Shown here in pieces: positions 1-9,631 of a stretch of 64,000 nucleotides of DNA (positions within the stretch are counted from its first letter, which is position 1; each line of letters starts with the position of its first letter). A program made the translations under genes and the position numbers. The notes under the pieces were generated by a model. It was given only the letters and a program-made list of their open reading frames with translations. It was not told the origin of the DNA and ran no database searches. The stretch comes from Monosiga brevicollis MX1 (lineage: Eukaryota; Opisthokonta; Choanoflagellata; Craspedida; Salpingoecidae). The stretch spans positions 18,840 to 82,839 of the forward strand of contig NW_001865053.1 of NCBI RefSeq assembly GCF_000002865.3, read 5' to 3'.

Positions 1-920
1 TATCTTCTTTCTCTTCCTCCTCCTCTACCCTTCTCCTCACCTCCGTCACATTCTCAATACCTTCACCACCCCTATTTTTCCATCCTCCTTTTTTTCGCAA
101 TACTCCCACTCAACAACTTTCAATTCTTTTTCCATACCTTTCCCCTACACTACATTCCTCTTCCCATTCCTAACCCTATTTTATTCTCATGATGTTAATT
201 CTCCCTTTCACCATCTCCTGACCCCTTCCCCTCTCCTCCACTTCTTCCGTGCCCCTTTTCGTCTCTTCCCCTTCCATCCGATCAATGCCCCTTTCATCTT
301 CACCCATGCTTTTTGTTTTTTTTCCTCGCTTCGTCGTCTGCTTGTCCCACTGCTCATGCTGTTCGCCACTCGCTCGCTCCCATCTCTTTCAATCCTTCCC
401 CTTCGTTCAATATCTTCCGTTTACCTTTCCTATCCATCTCCTCTCTCGCCCCATCTCGCACCTTTTTTTTTTTTATTTTTTTTTTTTAACTTTTTACCTT
501 CCCGCCCGTCCCTCACGCCACCTGTTGCGCTTCCTCTCTCCAAATCTCTCTTCTCCTGAAAGTCGACTTTCCAAACCGATCATCTTTCCCTCTACTCTTG
601 TTGCTCTTTCAATCACACATTTTGCCAAACGCTGCCTCCCTATCCTGCTCTCTCAAATTCATCTGCTTTGCATACTTCCTGATTTTCAACCTGATTGCCG
701 CATCTTCATCTTCCCCTCCACCGCTTTGTTGCTCAATTCCTACTTCACGCTCAATGATCCTGTACCGTCCTCACGCCACCTGCTTCCCTTTCTCTCAACT
801 TGTATCCTTGCACGCGTTCCAAACTTTTGCTTCCTCGCCTTGATGCTATAAATTGATGTCTTTCAACAATCCTTTCACTGACGCGTTAGCGGTTAGCCTC
901 CGATCGTGTCGCTGTTAGCG
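1..920. other. pyrimidine-rich DNA without a supported gene
   Basis: The + strand is dominated by C and T over roughly the first 850 bases, with runs of T and repeated CTCTTCC-like words. Reading frames here translate to Ser/Pro/Leu/Phe-rich strings that simply reflect base composition. From about 920 to 1590 the composition becomes normal, but I found no frame with recognisable domains. I see no RNA gene or mobile element. Confidence 0.6.
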
Positions 921-1592
921 GTTGCGCCGAACACACATAACAATGAACATTCCGAAAGTTTCGATTGAGTATCAACAGTACAGTGCACCAAAAGCTCGAA
1001 CGTTGACTTGTCATGTAAAATTAATGGCCACAAAACAAAAACGCCAAAAACTTAACAAGAGCGAGCGACGAGCCATCCGCGAAGAGCAAATGGCAGCCGG
1101 GCCTCTGGTCGCAATTTTCGGCGCACGTCAAAGCAAAGTACACCTCGCATTTTGCACGCGTCTCCGGTGCTCAATAAGAAGATCTTGTCCAAACGTGACC
1201 AACCTGTGACCCGCCAGCCCCGGCATTAGTGACGAAAGGCGCGCCTTGGCTTTTTGAGCAATTGTAGAAAAGTGATTTGAGCTGAAGCAGTAAAACGATT
1301 CGATTGTATTTTTCACGACAGAAGGCAACAGCAAGGGAAAACATCCAAAGGAAAAATGCCACTCACGATCAGCAGGACCGTACCCATATTCCGGTGGCAA
1401 AGCAATGTCACAACAAACTTCGAAAAGAGTAACTGGCTGGATCCTTCCAGAAGGTTCTGGTAGGTGATCGATGCTTGTACTCCAAGTAAGAACGAGGCAG
1501 CGGTGGTACCAAGTCAGCAGCATACTATGCAATACGCACTGTCAATATAATGATTGGCAGCAGGAAGAGGCGAATTTGACGGAGCACGTGCT

Positions 1593-4500
1593 TTACTCTA
1601 GATTCGCCAGGTATTCATTGAGACGGATTAAGATGCTCTTGAGATCCGTGTGACCTTGCTGTTGTCCTCTGGGCGTGCTTGGAAACTCTTGAGCAGGGAG
1701 CGCTGGTCTTTCAGGAGTTGCTGCTCCTTCAGTGGTCGACTCGGAAGATTGTGTACTGGGCTGATCTTCAAGTAGGTTTGTCAGCCCAATGTAGAGGCGC
1801 ACTGCAGGTGTCTCATGATTTTGTTGCAACGAAGCCCTTGCCTGCAATTGCTCGTAACACCGACGCGCAGTTTTGTGAAAGAGGTTAGACTCGTCGGAGA
1901 TTGCCTCGCGAAAGTCTTTGATCGCAGAGTCGATATGTTGCGGTTGAACCAAAGAACCCGTTGACAATGCACATGCAACAATGTTCTGAGCACGATGCAG
2001 CCGAGCCACCTGATCTGATGGGGTAAACTGGGTAGCGTTGACGGCGTTATCCAAGTCTAGCAACATCTGCTCCCATTTTCCTCTTTCTTTGTAACGGTCC
2101 GCCCGAAGCACATACAGCTGCACCAAGCTTTGACCGCGCTTCTTGCGAGCTCCATCGCTGATCGGGCGTCCTGCATCATAGCTTCTGCTGAAGTGGCTGA
2201 TGAGCTCCTTGAAGAGATGATCGATGGTGCCTTGATTCACGTGAGCACTCAGCACCTCCAGCCAATGAGGCATGCCGTGGGTACGCTTGTGTAGCAAAAA
2301 ATTGAGCAGTGGCCATTGTTGAGCTTGATCAAGCCAAATGAATGCTGATGACCACAACCTTTTGATCAGCATTCCATTGCCGCTGACGCGCAAGCCACCA
2401 GGCGCGTCTGCGTCAAATGCGGCTTTGATGCCCACTGCAGCGAGGATCGGTACTGCAAGTAACCAGTTGTTGAGGCGATAGCAGAGCCGACCAGATTCTG
2501 GCAGAATGTTCCTCACGAGCCATTTGTGATCTCCAAGTGGAGGACCTTCAATGAACCACTGCGTGTTGCAAGACAAGGTGAAAATCTCCAGCAGCGCGAG
2601 GACTGCAAGGAGCTCACGGGCATAAGGCATCTCATCCAAGGCCTGCTTGATGGTCTTTGACCTCTTGACACGATGATTGGTCACCACAAGGCCAGGCAGA
2701 CAGATGAACAGTTCTTCTTGCTGGGCAAGATCATCCAAGCTTGACGCCTCCGGAAAGAAAGACTTGTACACGTCCACGGCTGCTTGTGCTTCGGTGCGCG
2801 TCATAATGGGGTCAAGTGTAAACTCCTGCAGATCGGGCCTTGCCGCTGGACCAAAGCACATTACCACCTTGACCACAACAACTGCCAACGATGCGTGCGA
2901 TCTGAGATGTGCTTTGGCGCTGTCCATGACTTTTTGCTCCGCGTCTTGAGCAGAACGGGAGTCCAGCATGATGACGAATCGTGGACTGCATTCACTGCTC
3001 AACATCTGCTCGGATGGCCACTCCACTGCCTCGTCGTTGTCCAGAATTTGCACCCGAATGTTCTGGTGTTGTCGCAGGCCGTGTGCGACCCGGCGTAGAA
3101 AGGTTGTCGTTCCAGTCCCAGGAAGAATTGCTTGCACGCACCAATTTGCAACAGTACCAGGACGCAAGAGGCTAGTAATCCTTTCAATGGCCTCTTTCTC
3201 GCCGTTTCGCGCTGGAGAAATTTTATTGATCAACGCGTCATCTTCAAACCACTGCTTCAAAATGAGTTTTAGCTCACGCTTCTGCAGGGTATGCGCCTCT
3301 CCAGCCAGCCACGCCCGGATGAGCTGACGCCCTTCTTCTGAAGGTAGCGGGATGGCGGTGGGAGACACCTGTGGAACGCACAAGTCATCCCATTTTCGGA
3401 GCAATTGCACATCAGCCACTTTCAACGAACGGTCCAGCATCACCGTCATGCTATGGTGTAGCCGCTTTGGATTGACATCGTAAAGATAGAAATTGGCTGA
3501 TTGGTGGTATCCAAACCAGAGCATGTTCTCCGAAGTCATTGTGATGCCCAAGCAAACCAATACCAGGGCCTTCTTGTCCTCTGCAGGTGATATAATCTCG
3601 AGAGGTCCACTGTGAAAGGTTATGGCTAGCCGTAGTGTGTCGCGCACGTGAGTTTGCAGCTCTATGTAAATGGAGGCTGGTGCCGTGATTTCTGCTGCAA
3701 AAGCCACGACATGTACGTCATAGAAGGATTTGTATGGCTCGGTCCACAGCCTGGAAAGGTCGGCGATATCGTTGCGTCGCAGCAGCGCCCAGGTTGTAAG
3801 CGGTGAGAGGCCATATAGCGCAGGCGGCTCAGGAGCCTGCGTACCATTTGCAGCCTGAACTATGGTGGCACATGAGCTGATGCTGGGACGCAATAGGCGT
3901 GGTGCGCTCGAGACCAAACTTGCCGCATTCGGCAGGGTAATCAACTCGATCATGACATGTGGCACCAGGTTGATGACATCGAGAGCGACCAGGGCAAAAT
4001 GCAGGCCCTCTGTGCCGATGTGTGTCCACGTTGTCTCGTTGGTTTGCCGTTTTGAGGGCTTGCCCAACTCAAGATGGCACGGTTTGGCTCCACACCCGAT
4101 GAGTCTCAGGTTGTCCTTGTTTGCGACGACAATGCCGAGCTTGTTGTGTCCTTCCGTAAACCAAGTAGCAACCAAGTGCCACTCAGCGTGCTCCAGAAGC
4201 GGCTTTACCACCTTGGGATCGTATGCAAACAGCACAGTGCCCTGTTGCTTCGGTCCCAACAGTTTGGGCATCACGTCTGCTTCAAACTGCACCTCAAGTA
4301 TGCCGATGCTCATTTGCATGTTGGGTGTGGGAAAAAGACGAGACCATTCTTTCGTGACAATGTCTTTGAGCTTTTTCTTCAGCTTTTCCAAAAGCGAGCC
4401 ATATGCCTCTTTTTCTGCCCAGAGGGGTATGCCCGTGACACAGGCATCAGCATCGCGCACACCAACAGCCAGACGCGTTTTAATCGGCCTTCCATCCGCT

Positions 4501-5096
4501 GTGACCTTATAGAGCTCGACAGCGTAGCGCTTGAAATGCTCCTCCAGCTTGGCGTACAACAGCTCAGGGTTTACGAGTGCATCTAAAGTAGTCGGTTTGC
4601 GTTCCTTGTTCTGACTGGCATGATGCTCAATCTCGGCGACACTCAAATGCTTCACGTCACTAATGGTCAATGTCCCGTTGCATGTCAAGGGGCGCGTGAC
4701 GTGCTCCACAGTGATGGCACGCAGATCGTTCAGCAAGTCCTCGTGGGTTGCAAGTGTAGTGGTCGCGCCCACACGAAACTTTGCATCAAAATGATTAAAT
4801 CGTAACATGTTGTCGTGCGTGTGCACAACAACACACCGCTCAGTCTCATTCCATGTCACCAGCGTACTAGCCGGCAACGCTTCCTCGGGAGAACGGGTTT
4901 CAAAAATCAAGTCCACGGCAGGCAACACGTTTTCACGGATATGAGAGCTCAGGCGGTCGTACAAGTTGTTGATGTCACTCTCCACAGGCGCAATGATGCG
5001 GCCACAGCAGCGTCCGTTGAGCATGGCAGTGAGAACCATGGCGAGGTCCTGCTCCTTTTCCAATTGCCACTCATAGCCGAACTCGGTTTCAGTCAT
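1593..5096 (-). CDS. large intronless protein, tentatively Schlafen/SAMD9-like (AlbA-like plus STAND-like NTPase)
   Basis: A single uninterrupted frame of about 1167 codons in a window where most genes are cut by introns every 50-600 bases. I start it at the ATG at 5094-5096 (MTETEFGYEW), which has a good GCACC context; the frame stays open upstream without a better start, so an upstream exon is possible. The first 130 residues (EKEQDLA, AMLNGRCCGRII, then a glycine/hydrophobic strand pattern) resemble the AlbA_2 fold of Schlafen and SAMD9 proteins. Near residue 657 a P-loop-like ILPGTGTTTF is followed by a Walker-B-like FVIMLDSR; the usual P-loop lysine is a threonine. The C-terminal third is helical and TPR-like, ending in a Ser/Thr/Pro-rich tail. 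In animals such proteins act in translation control and antiviral defence. The family call is inference; the coding call is strong. Confidence 0.45.
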   Translation of the reverse strand: MTETEFGYEWQLEKEQDLAMVLTAMLNGRCCGRIIAPVESDINNLYDRLSSHIRENVLPAVDLIFETRSPEEALPASTLVTWNETERCVVVHTHDNMLRFNHFDAKFRVGATTTLATHEDLLNDLRAITVEHVTRPLTCNGTLTISDVKHLSVAEIEHHASQNKERKPTTLDALVNPELLYAKLEEHFKRYAVELYKVTADGRPIKTRLAVGVRDADACVTGIPLWAEKEAYGSLLEKLKKKLKDIVTKEWSRLFPTPNMQMSIGILEVQFEADVMPKLLGPKQQGTVLFAYDPKVVKPLLEHAEWHLVATWFTEGHNKLGIVVANKDNLRLIGCGAKPCHLELGKPSKRQTNETTWTHIGTEGLHFALVALDVINLVPHVMIELITLPNAASLVSSAPRLLRPSISSCATIVQAANGTQAPEPPALYGLSPLTTWALLRRNDIADLSRLWTEPYKSFYDVHVVAFAAEITAPASIYIELQTHVRDTLRLAITFHSGPLEIISPAEDKKALVLVCLGITMTSENMLWFGYHQSANFYLYDVNPKRLHHSMTVMLDRSLKVADVQLLRKWDDLCVPQVSPTAIPLPSEEGRQLIRAWLAGEAHTLQKRELKLILKQWFEDDALINKISPARNGEKEAIERITSLLRPGTVANWCVQAILPGTGTTTFLRRVAHGLRQHQNIRVQILDNDEAVEWPSEQMLSSECSPRFVIMLDSRSAQDAEQKVMDSAKAHLRSHASLAVVVVKVVMCFGPAARPDLQEFTLDPIMTRTEAQAAVDVYKSFFPEASSLDDLAQQEELFICLPGLVVTNHRVKRSKTIKQALDEMPYARELLAVLALLEIFTLSCNTQWFIEGPPLGDHKWLVRNILPESGRLCYRLNNWLLAVPILAAVGIKAAFDADAPGGLRVSGNGMLIKRLWSSAFIWLDQAQQWPLLNFLLHKRTHGMPHWLEVLSAHVNQGTIDHLFKELISHFSRSYDAGRPISDGARKKRGQSLVQLYVLRADRYKERGKWEQMLLDLDNAVNATQFTPSDQVARLHRAQNIVACALSTGSLVQPQHIDSAIKDFREAISDESNLFHKTARRCYEQLQARASLQQNHETPAVRLYIGLTNLLEDQPSTQSSESTTEGAATPERPALPAQEFPSTPRGQQQGHTDLKSILIRLNEYLANLE

Positions 5097-6801
5097 GGTG
5101 CCAAAACACTCTGGCGTGTTAAGCCTGTGCCAACATGGACCATGAGAACTGGACGTGCCTCCGCGACGCCAATGCATGTCAAGGCCATGCGTTGCCACGA
5201 GCCTGGGCGTACCATGAAGTATTATTGTTGGACATGCTGAAGTTGTGCGTATCCGTTCTGCCGGTGCCCTGCTCAAGCGAAAGCGATGCTTGCGTTGACG
5301 TCAACATGCTGCAATGCATTTCGATGCAAGTGTTATGAGACGAATTCTGACAGAAAGAAGCCTTGGCTGACATAGACACCCATACTATCATGAAAGCTTA
5401 CTCTGAAGTTGACGCCATGCTCGCCGCCTTTTGGAGGTCTCTCGCCGAATTCTCACTCTGACGATGACAGGATGCTCGACGTCGGCGTTTTCAGGTTGCT
5501 TTTTCCATTCACATTCACAAAAGATCGATCGAACACGAAACCAAACTGCTGTGACACATTGTTGAATCGAACTGCAAGGAGGAATGGCCTCTCCACTGAT
5601 TCACAAAAGCTGACAAGGAAAGAAAAGAAAGCCAAAAGGAATAAGTGGAAGAAAAATGCACCATCAGCAACCACCACAAGTGTACATCCAAAGATACAAT
5701 ATACACATCTAAAAAAAGAAAAAAATAGAAAAAATAGAACACTCGGTACTTGTTTGTGGGAGAGACGGAGGAAGAATGACGAGCAGGGAAGAGAGGTGGT
5801 TGAATCGAAGAAATCCCATGGTTGTAGAAAGAGGGAAAAACAGAGGTAGAGCGAGATGGAGGTATAAAAGGCAGAGATGAATGCGAAAAGAGATTGGACT
5901 GTCGTTGCTCTCTGGCTTAATGCTCATCTGACGCGCATCCTGCCCACTTGTCTCTCATTTGAGTTGGCACAAGTGGGCAGAGCATTGAACGACTTCTCTC
6001 TTCACCCAGACACTGATCCCTTACACCCCTTTACACCCCTTTTGTCTTTACACAAGCATCTCATCCTTCCGTCCTGCTGGCCATGTATCACGTGCTACAT
6101 GAATCTCTATCAGGGGGGCAAATTATATCGCCATGGAATGATGTGCGTATATTTACATCCGGATGTTAGATTGATTAGGGCCATCAACATTGCCCTTCTT
6201 CGACTTCTCAGCCGTGTTCGCAACGCGCCACTCGGCTCAATTAAAAGATCCTGGGAAGACGGCAAAAATGCTGCTCTTATCGTCATTGTCCTGTCCTGTG
6301 CCTCGGCTGACGTTTGACCATGGACTGCGTTATTGTCGGCATGGTGCTGTATCCGCTCGCTATCACAATTCGCAGACGACTATAAAGGGCACAGTCCAGC
6401 GTTCTGGTAATGCAGGAGTGTTGCGCTGATTGAGCCACAGCGTTTGCTCCAGCAGTACCATTGCTATTTGAAGAGAAGCCGCGCACGCGTCAGCGGCAGC
6501 GCTGCCTGTGGCCCGCTTGTCTTGGGCAGGTGACACGGGCAGCGAGTTACCGAGCGCGCCAAAAACTATGACATTTCACAATTGTCACACAATAATGTCA
6601 CGCTTTTTGTCAGCAAAATCAATGTCTTGTTACCAAATGATAGGAAAGCATTGCCATCTGACAAACACTGATGAATCGACAGGAGTACAATAGTTTTAAT
6701 AGAAAAAGTGGCATCAAGGTGATTGATAAAATCATTAAAAGCAGTATCATCGGCGGGCGCAGTTTTTCGCCTCGACGCGCTGTCGACGATTTGGCGGCGC
6801 G
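5097..6801. other. divergent intergenic region between the SAMD9-like gene and SF3B2
   Basis: About 1.7 kb between two divergent starts. It holds an A-rich stretch around 5620-5830 and a perfect inverted repeat at 5941-5979. No frame here carries recognisable domains. The last 100 bases before 6802 presumably contain the SF3B2 promoter and leader. Confidence 0.5.
5941..5979. repeat. perfect 11-bp inverted repeat (hairpin)
   Basis: TGCCCACTTGT at 5941-5951 pairs exactly with ACAAGTGGGCA at 5969-5979, leaving a 17-base loop. It lies alone in intergenic DNA. It could be a dimeric transcription-factor site or the relic of a short inverted-repeat element; no flanking target duplication was noticed. 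Confidence 0.6.
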
Positions 6802-9516
6802 ATGGCTTCTCTGACCATTGATGAGGTGAATGGCCTCAAGGTCAAGGAGCTGAAGGACGAGCTGAAGAGCCGTAACCTTCCCACTTCTGGCCTCAAGAAT
6901 GACCTGGCGCAGCGTTTGATTGAGGTGAGCGAACCACCCGCTTTTTTCATGGTCTCTCTCTCGACCTGATCTCATGCCGGCTTTTGGACTGGCTACCCTC
7001 ACTCCTTCGCGCTGTTGATTTGTCCAGGCCATTGCTGCCGAAGGCACGACCGAATCTGCCCCTGCCCCTGCCCCTGAAACGGCACCCCCGCCCCGTGCCG
7101 AGCCGGTTGCGACACCCGTCGACGCAGCCCAGCCTCCTGCTGTGCCATCGACGGGCGCGCCCAAGGCCGAGGCTGAAGTACCCACCCCATCCGCACCCCC
7201 GGCTGCGCCGGCGCCAAAAGCGGCCAATGACGGCAAGGTTCTTCGTCGTGCTGATGGCAAAAAGAAGAAAAACAAGAAGAAAAAATCCAAGCAACAGTCT
7301 GACGCGCCTGCTCCGCCCACCACGACCCCGACCGACTCTGGGGTGGAGAACATTGACATTGAGTACGTTGGACACAGGCACTGCTCTTGTGAGTGTAGAG
7401 CTGTCTGTCTCACCTTATCAATTTTACCTGCTTTGTGGATTTGCTTGGTCAAATCAGATATGTGCCCGAGGAGCTTCCCTCGGCTGATCCGGCCCTAGGC
7501 GAATTTGCCGCCATCTTTGACCGTTTCAAGGTGTGTCCCAAATTTTTCCAAGGCTTTGGGGCTGCTCCATCATCGTATTCTAATGCCAACCACATCCACT
7601 GTCACCGCCATGCCTCCCTGTAAAGTTCACCGAGCCAGAAGAGTCGACAGAGAAAGACAAGAATGATCAGCAGGCGACCGAGGACGGCGAGACCAAGACA
7701 GAGGGCATGGACGAGGATGGCGATGATGAAGAGGAAACCGATGAGCAGAAGATGAGCAAGCGCCAGTGGCGCAAGCATCACCGTATGAACGTGGCACAGC
7801 TCAAGCAGTTGGTGGACCGCCCCGATGTGGTCGAGCTGCACGACGCGCATGCCGCCGATCCTCAGCTGCTGGTGCATCTCAAGGCCTATCGTAACACCGT
7901 TCCTGTGCCTCGGCATTGGGCCAACAAGCGCAAGTACTTGCAGGGCAAGCGTGGCTTTGAAAAGCCTCCCTTTGATTTGCCCGAGTTTATCAAGCGCACG
8001 GGTATCACTGAAATGCGTGAGGCGTTGGCCGAGAAAGAGGCTGAAAAGGGCATCAAGGCCAAGATGCGTGAAAAGGTGCGTCCCAAGATGGGCAAGATTG
8101 ACATTGACTACTCCAAGCTCCACGACGCCTTCTTTCGCTGGCAGACCAAGCCCAAGCTCACGGGCCATGGTGATATCTACTACGAGGACAAGGTTTGTCT
8201 GCTCTCGTCCGCCGCATGTGGTCCGCGTCCAACCGACCCATGTTTCTTTCTCGTTGGCTACCGTCGCGTTGTCCTACTCTCGCCTCGCCTTACACGTGTG
8301 ACCTTTTGTTCATCTGCTATTCTCAGGAGTTTGAGACAGTCATGACAAACCGCAAGCCGGGTCAGCTCTCGACGCGCCTTAAAGAGGCTTTGGGCATGCC
8401 GGTGGGCGACGATGCACAGCCCGTTCCCCCGCCCTGGCTTCTCCACATGCAGCGTTTCGGCCCGCCACCATCGTATCCAAACCTTTCCATCCCTGGCCTC
8501 AACGCTCCGATTCCATCGGGTGCCAGTTTCGGGTATCATCCTGGAGGCTGGGGCAAGCCTCCCGTCGATGCCAACGGCAAGCCCCTCTACGGTGATGTCT
8601 TTGGTGCATACGACCCCCAACTCAAGCTACAGGGGCTCGACTTGGAGGTGGACAAGAGCCTATGGGGCAAACTTGAAAGCGACGCAGAGAGCTCAGAAGA
8701 TGAATCCGAGGATGAGTCGGAAGAGGAGGAGGGGGACAGCGACGAGGATAAGGACGAGTTGGACGATGATGAAGGTCTTATCACGCCAGGTGGCATCACG
8801 TACGTCCACCTTGGTCTCCTTCAATCAACAAGAAGTGAACAAATGTCATCAAAGGCCCGCCTGTCCATGCTTTCTTATTCATCCTTTGGATGGGACACAC
8901 TTTTTTATTTGATTCATTTTTTTTCCTCCTGTACTAACCCGCTCATCACGATGTCGTGCTGTTTGCTCATCGCTTTGAAGATCCGAGGCGCCGAGCGGTA
9001 TTTCATCCATCACAACCGCTGGTCAAGAAACACCCGACCAACTGCAGCTGCGTAAGCAGCGGACGATTGAGGAAGCCATGGATGCCAGTGAGGAGAAGAG
9101 TCTGTACAAGGTTATTCCCCAGATGCAGGCCACGCAGGGCAGCAACATGATGGCCTCCCAACACGTCTATGACCTCAAGTCCTCCTCATCCGGCTCTGCC
9201 GCCGGTGGGGCTAGCTCGGGTAAGCCTTTGAAACATGAATTTCCTTGTCATATGCACTCTGTAATGTGCTGTTGATGTTGACTCAATTCCACAATTTTCA
9301 TTCATTGCAGGCGGCATTGCCATTGCGTTGGACAACCCCGACGATCTGGGCCGGCTCGAGGCTAACCAAGATCTCCTGCAACGCAAACTGGCCGAGGCCA
9401 GCGGCGCGGGCCAACGGGAAGATCTTTCTGACATGGTTGCCGAGCACCAAGCCAAGGCCGCGGCCAAGCGCAAGAAATCGGACAAGGGTGGAACGTCCAA
9501 GAAATTCAAATTTTAA
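6802..9516 (+). CDS. SF3B2: splicing factor 3B subunit 2 (SF3b145)
   Basis: Subunit of the U2 snRNP SF3b complex that helps anchor U2 at the branch site. Seven exons: 6802-6924, 7028-7362, 7458-7530, 7626-8192, 8327-8799, 8996-9219, 9311-9516, giving 666 residues in one frame. An N-terminal SAP domain (LKVKELKDELKSRNLPTSG) is followed by an Ala/Pro-rich and Lys-rich linker. Then come the SF3B2-specific DUF382 block (KMSKRQWRKHHRMNVAQLKQ, VPVPRHWANKRKYLQGKRG) and the PSP domain (KPGQLSTRLKEALGM, PPPWLLHMQRFGPPPSYPNL), an acidic Ser/Glu/Asp stretch, and a basic C-terminus ending KKFKF. The N-terminal region is shorter than in the human protein. Its stop is 115 bases from the convergent RIC8 stop. 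Confidence 0.95.
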
Positions 9517-9631
9517 GGGTAGTGGGCTTTTGCTCTATTGCTTCAATTGATCCTGATTATCCTTCTTAGTCCTTGCAGCACGCTCGTCTCGATCAAAACT
9601 TGAGACAGAGCGCGAGCGTTTAGCGTTTCAA

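Noticed and set aside
249-851. 200-codon open frame on the + strand
   Set aside because: It translates to a Ser/Pro/Phe/Leu string forced by the C/T-rich DNA, with overlapping frames equally open and no domain.
922-1209. Short basic frame with KQKRQKLNKSERRAIREE
   Set aside because: It looks mildly coding, but there is no homology, no clear splice partner and no conserved ending; not enough to call a gene.
6619-7452. 277-codon antisense frame over the SF3B2 5' exons
   Set aside because: It is the shadow of the Ala/Pro-rich SF3B2 linker on the opposite strand and ignores its introns.
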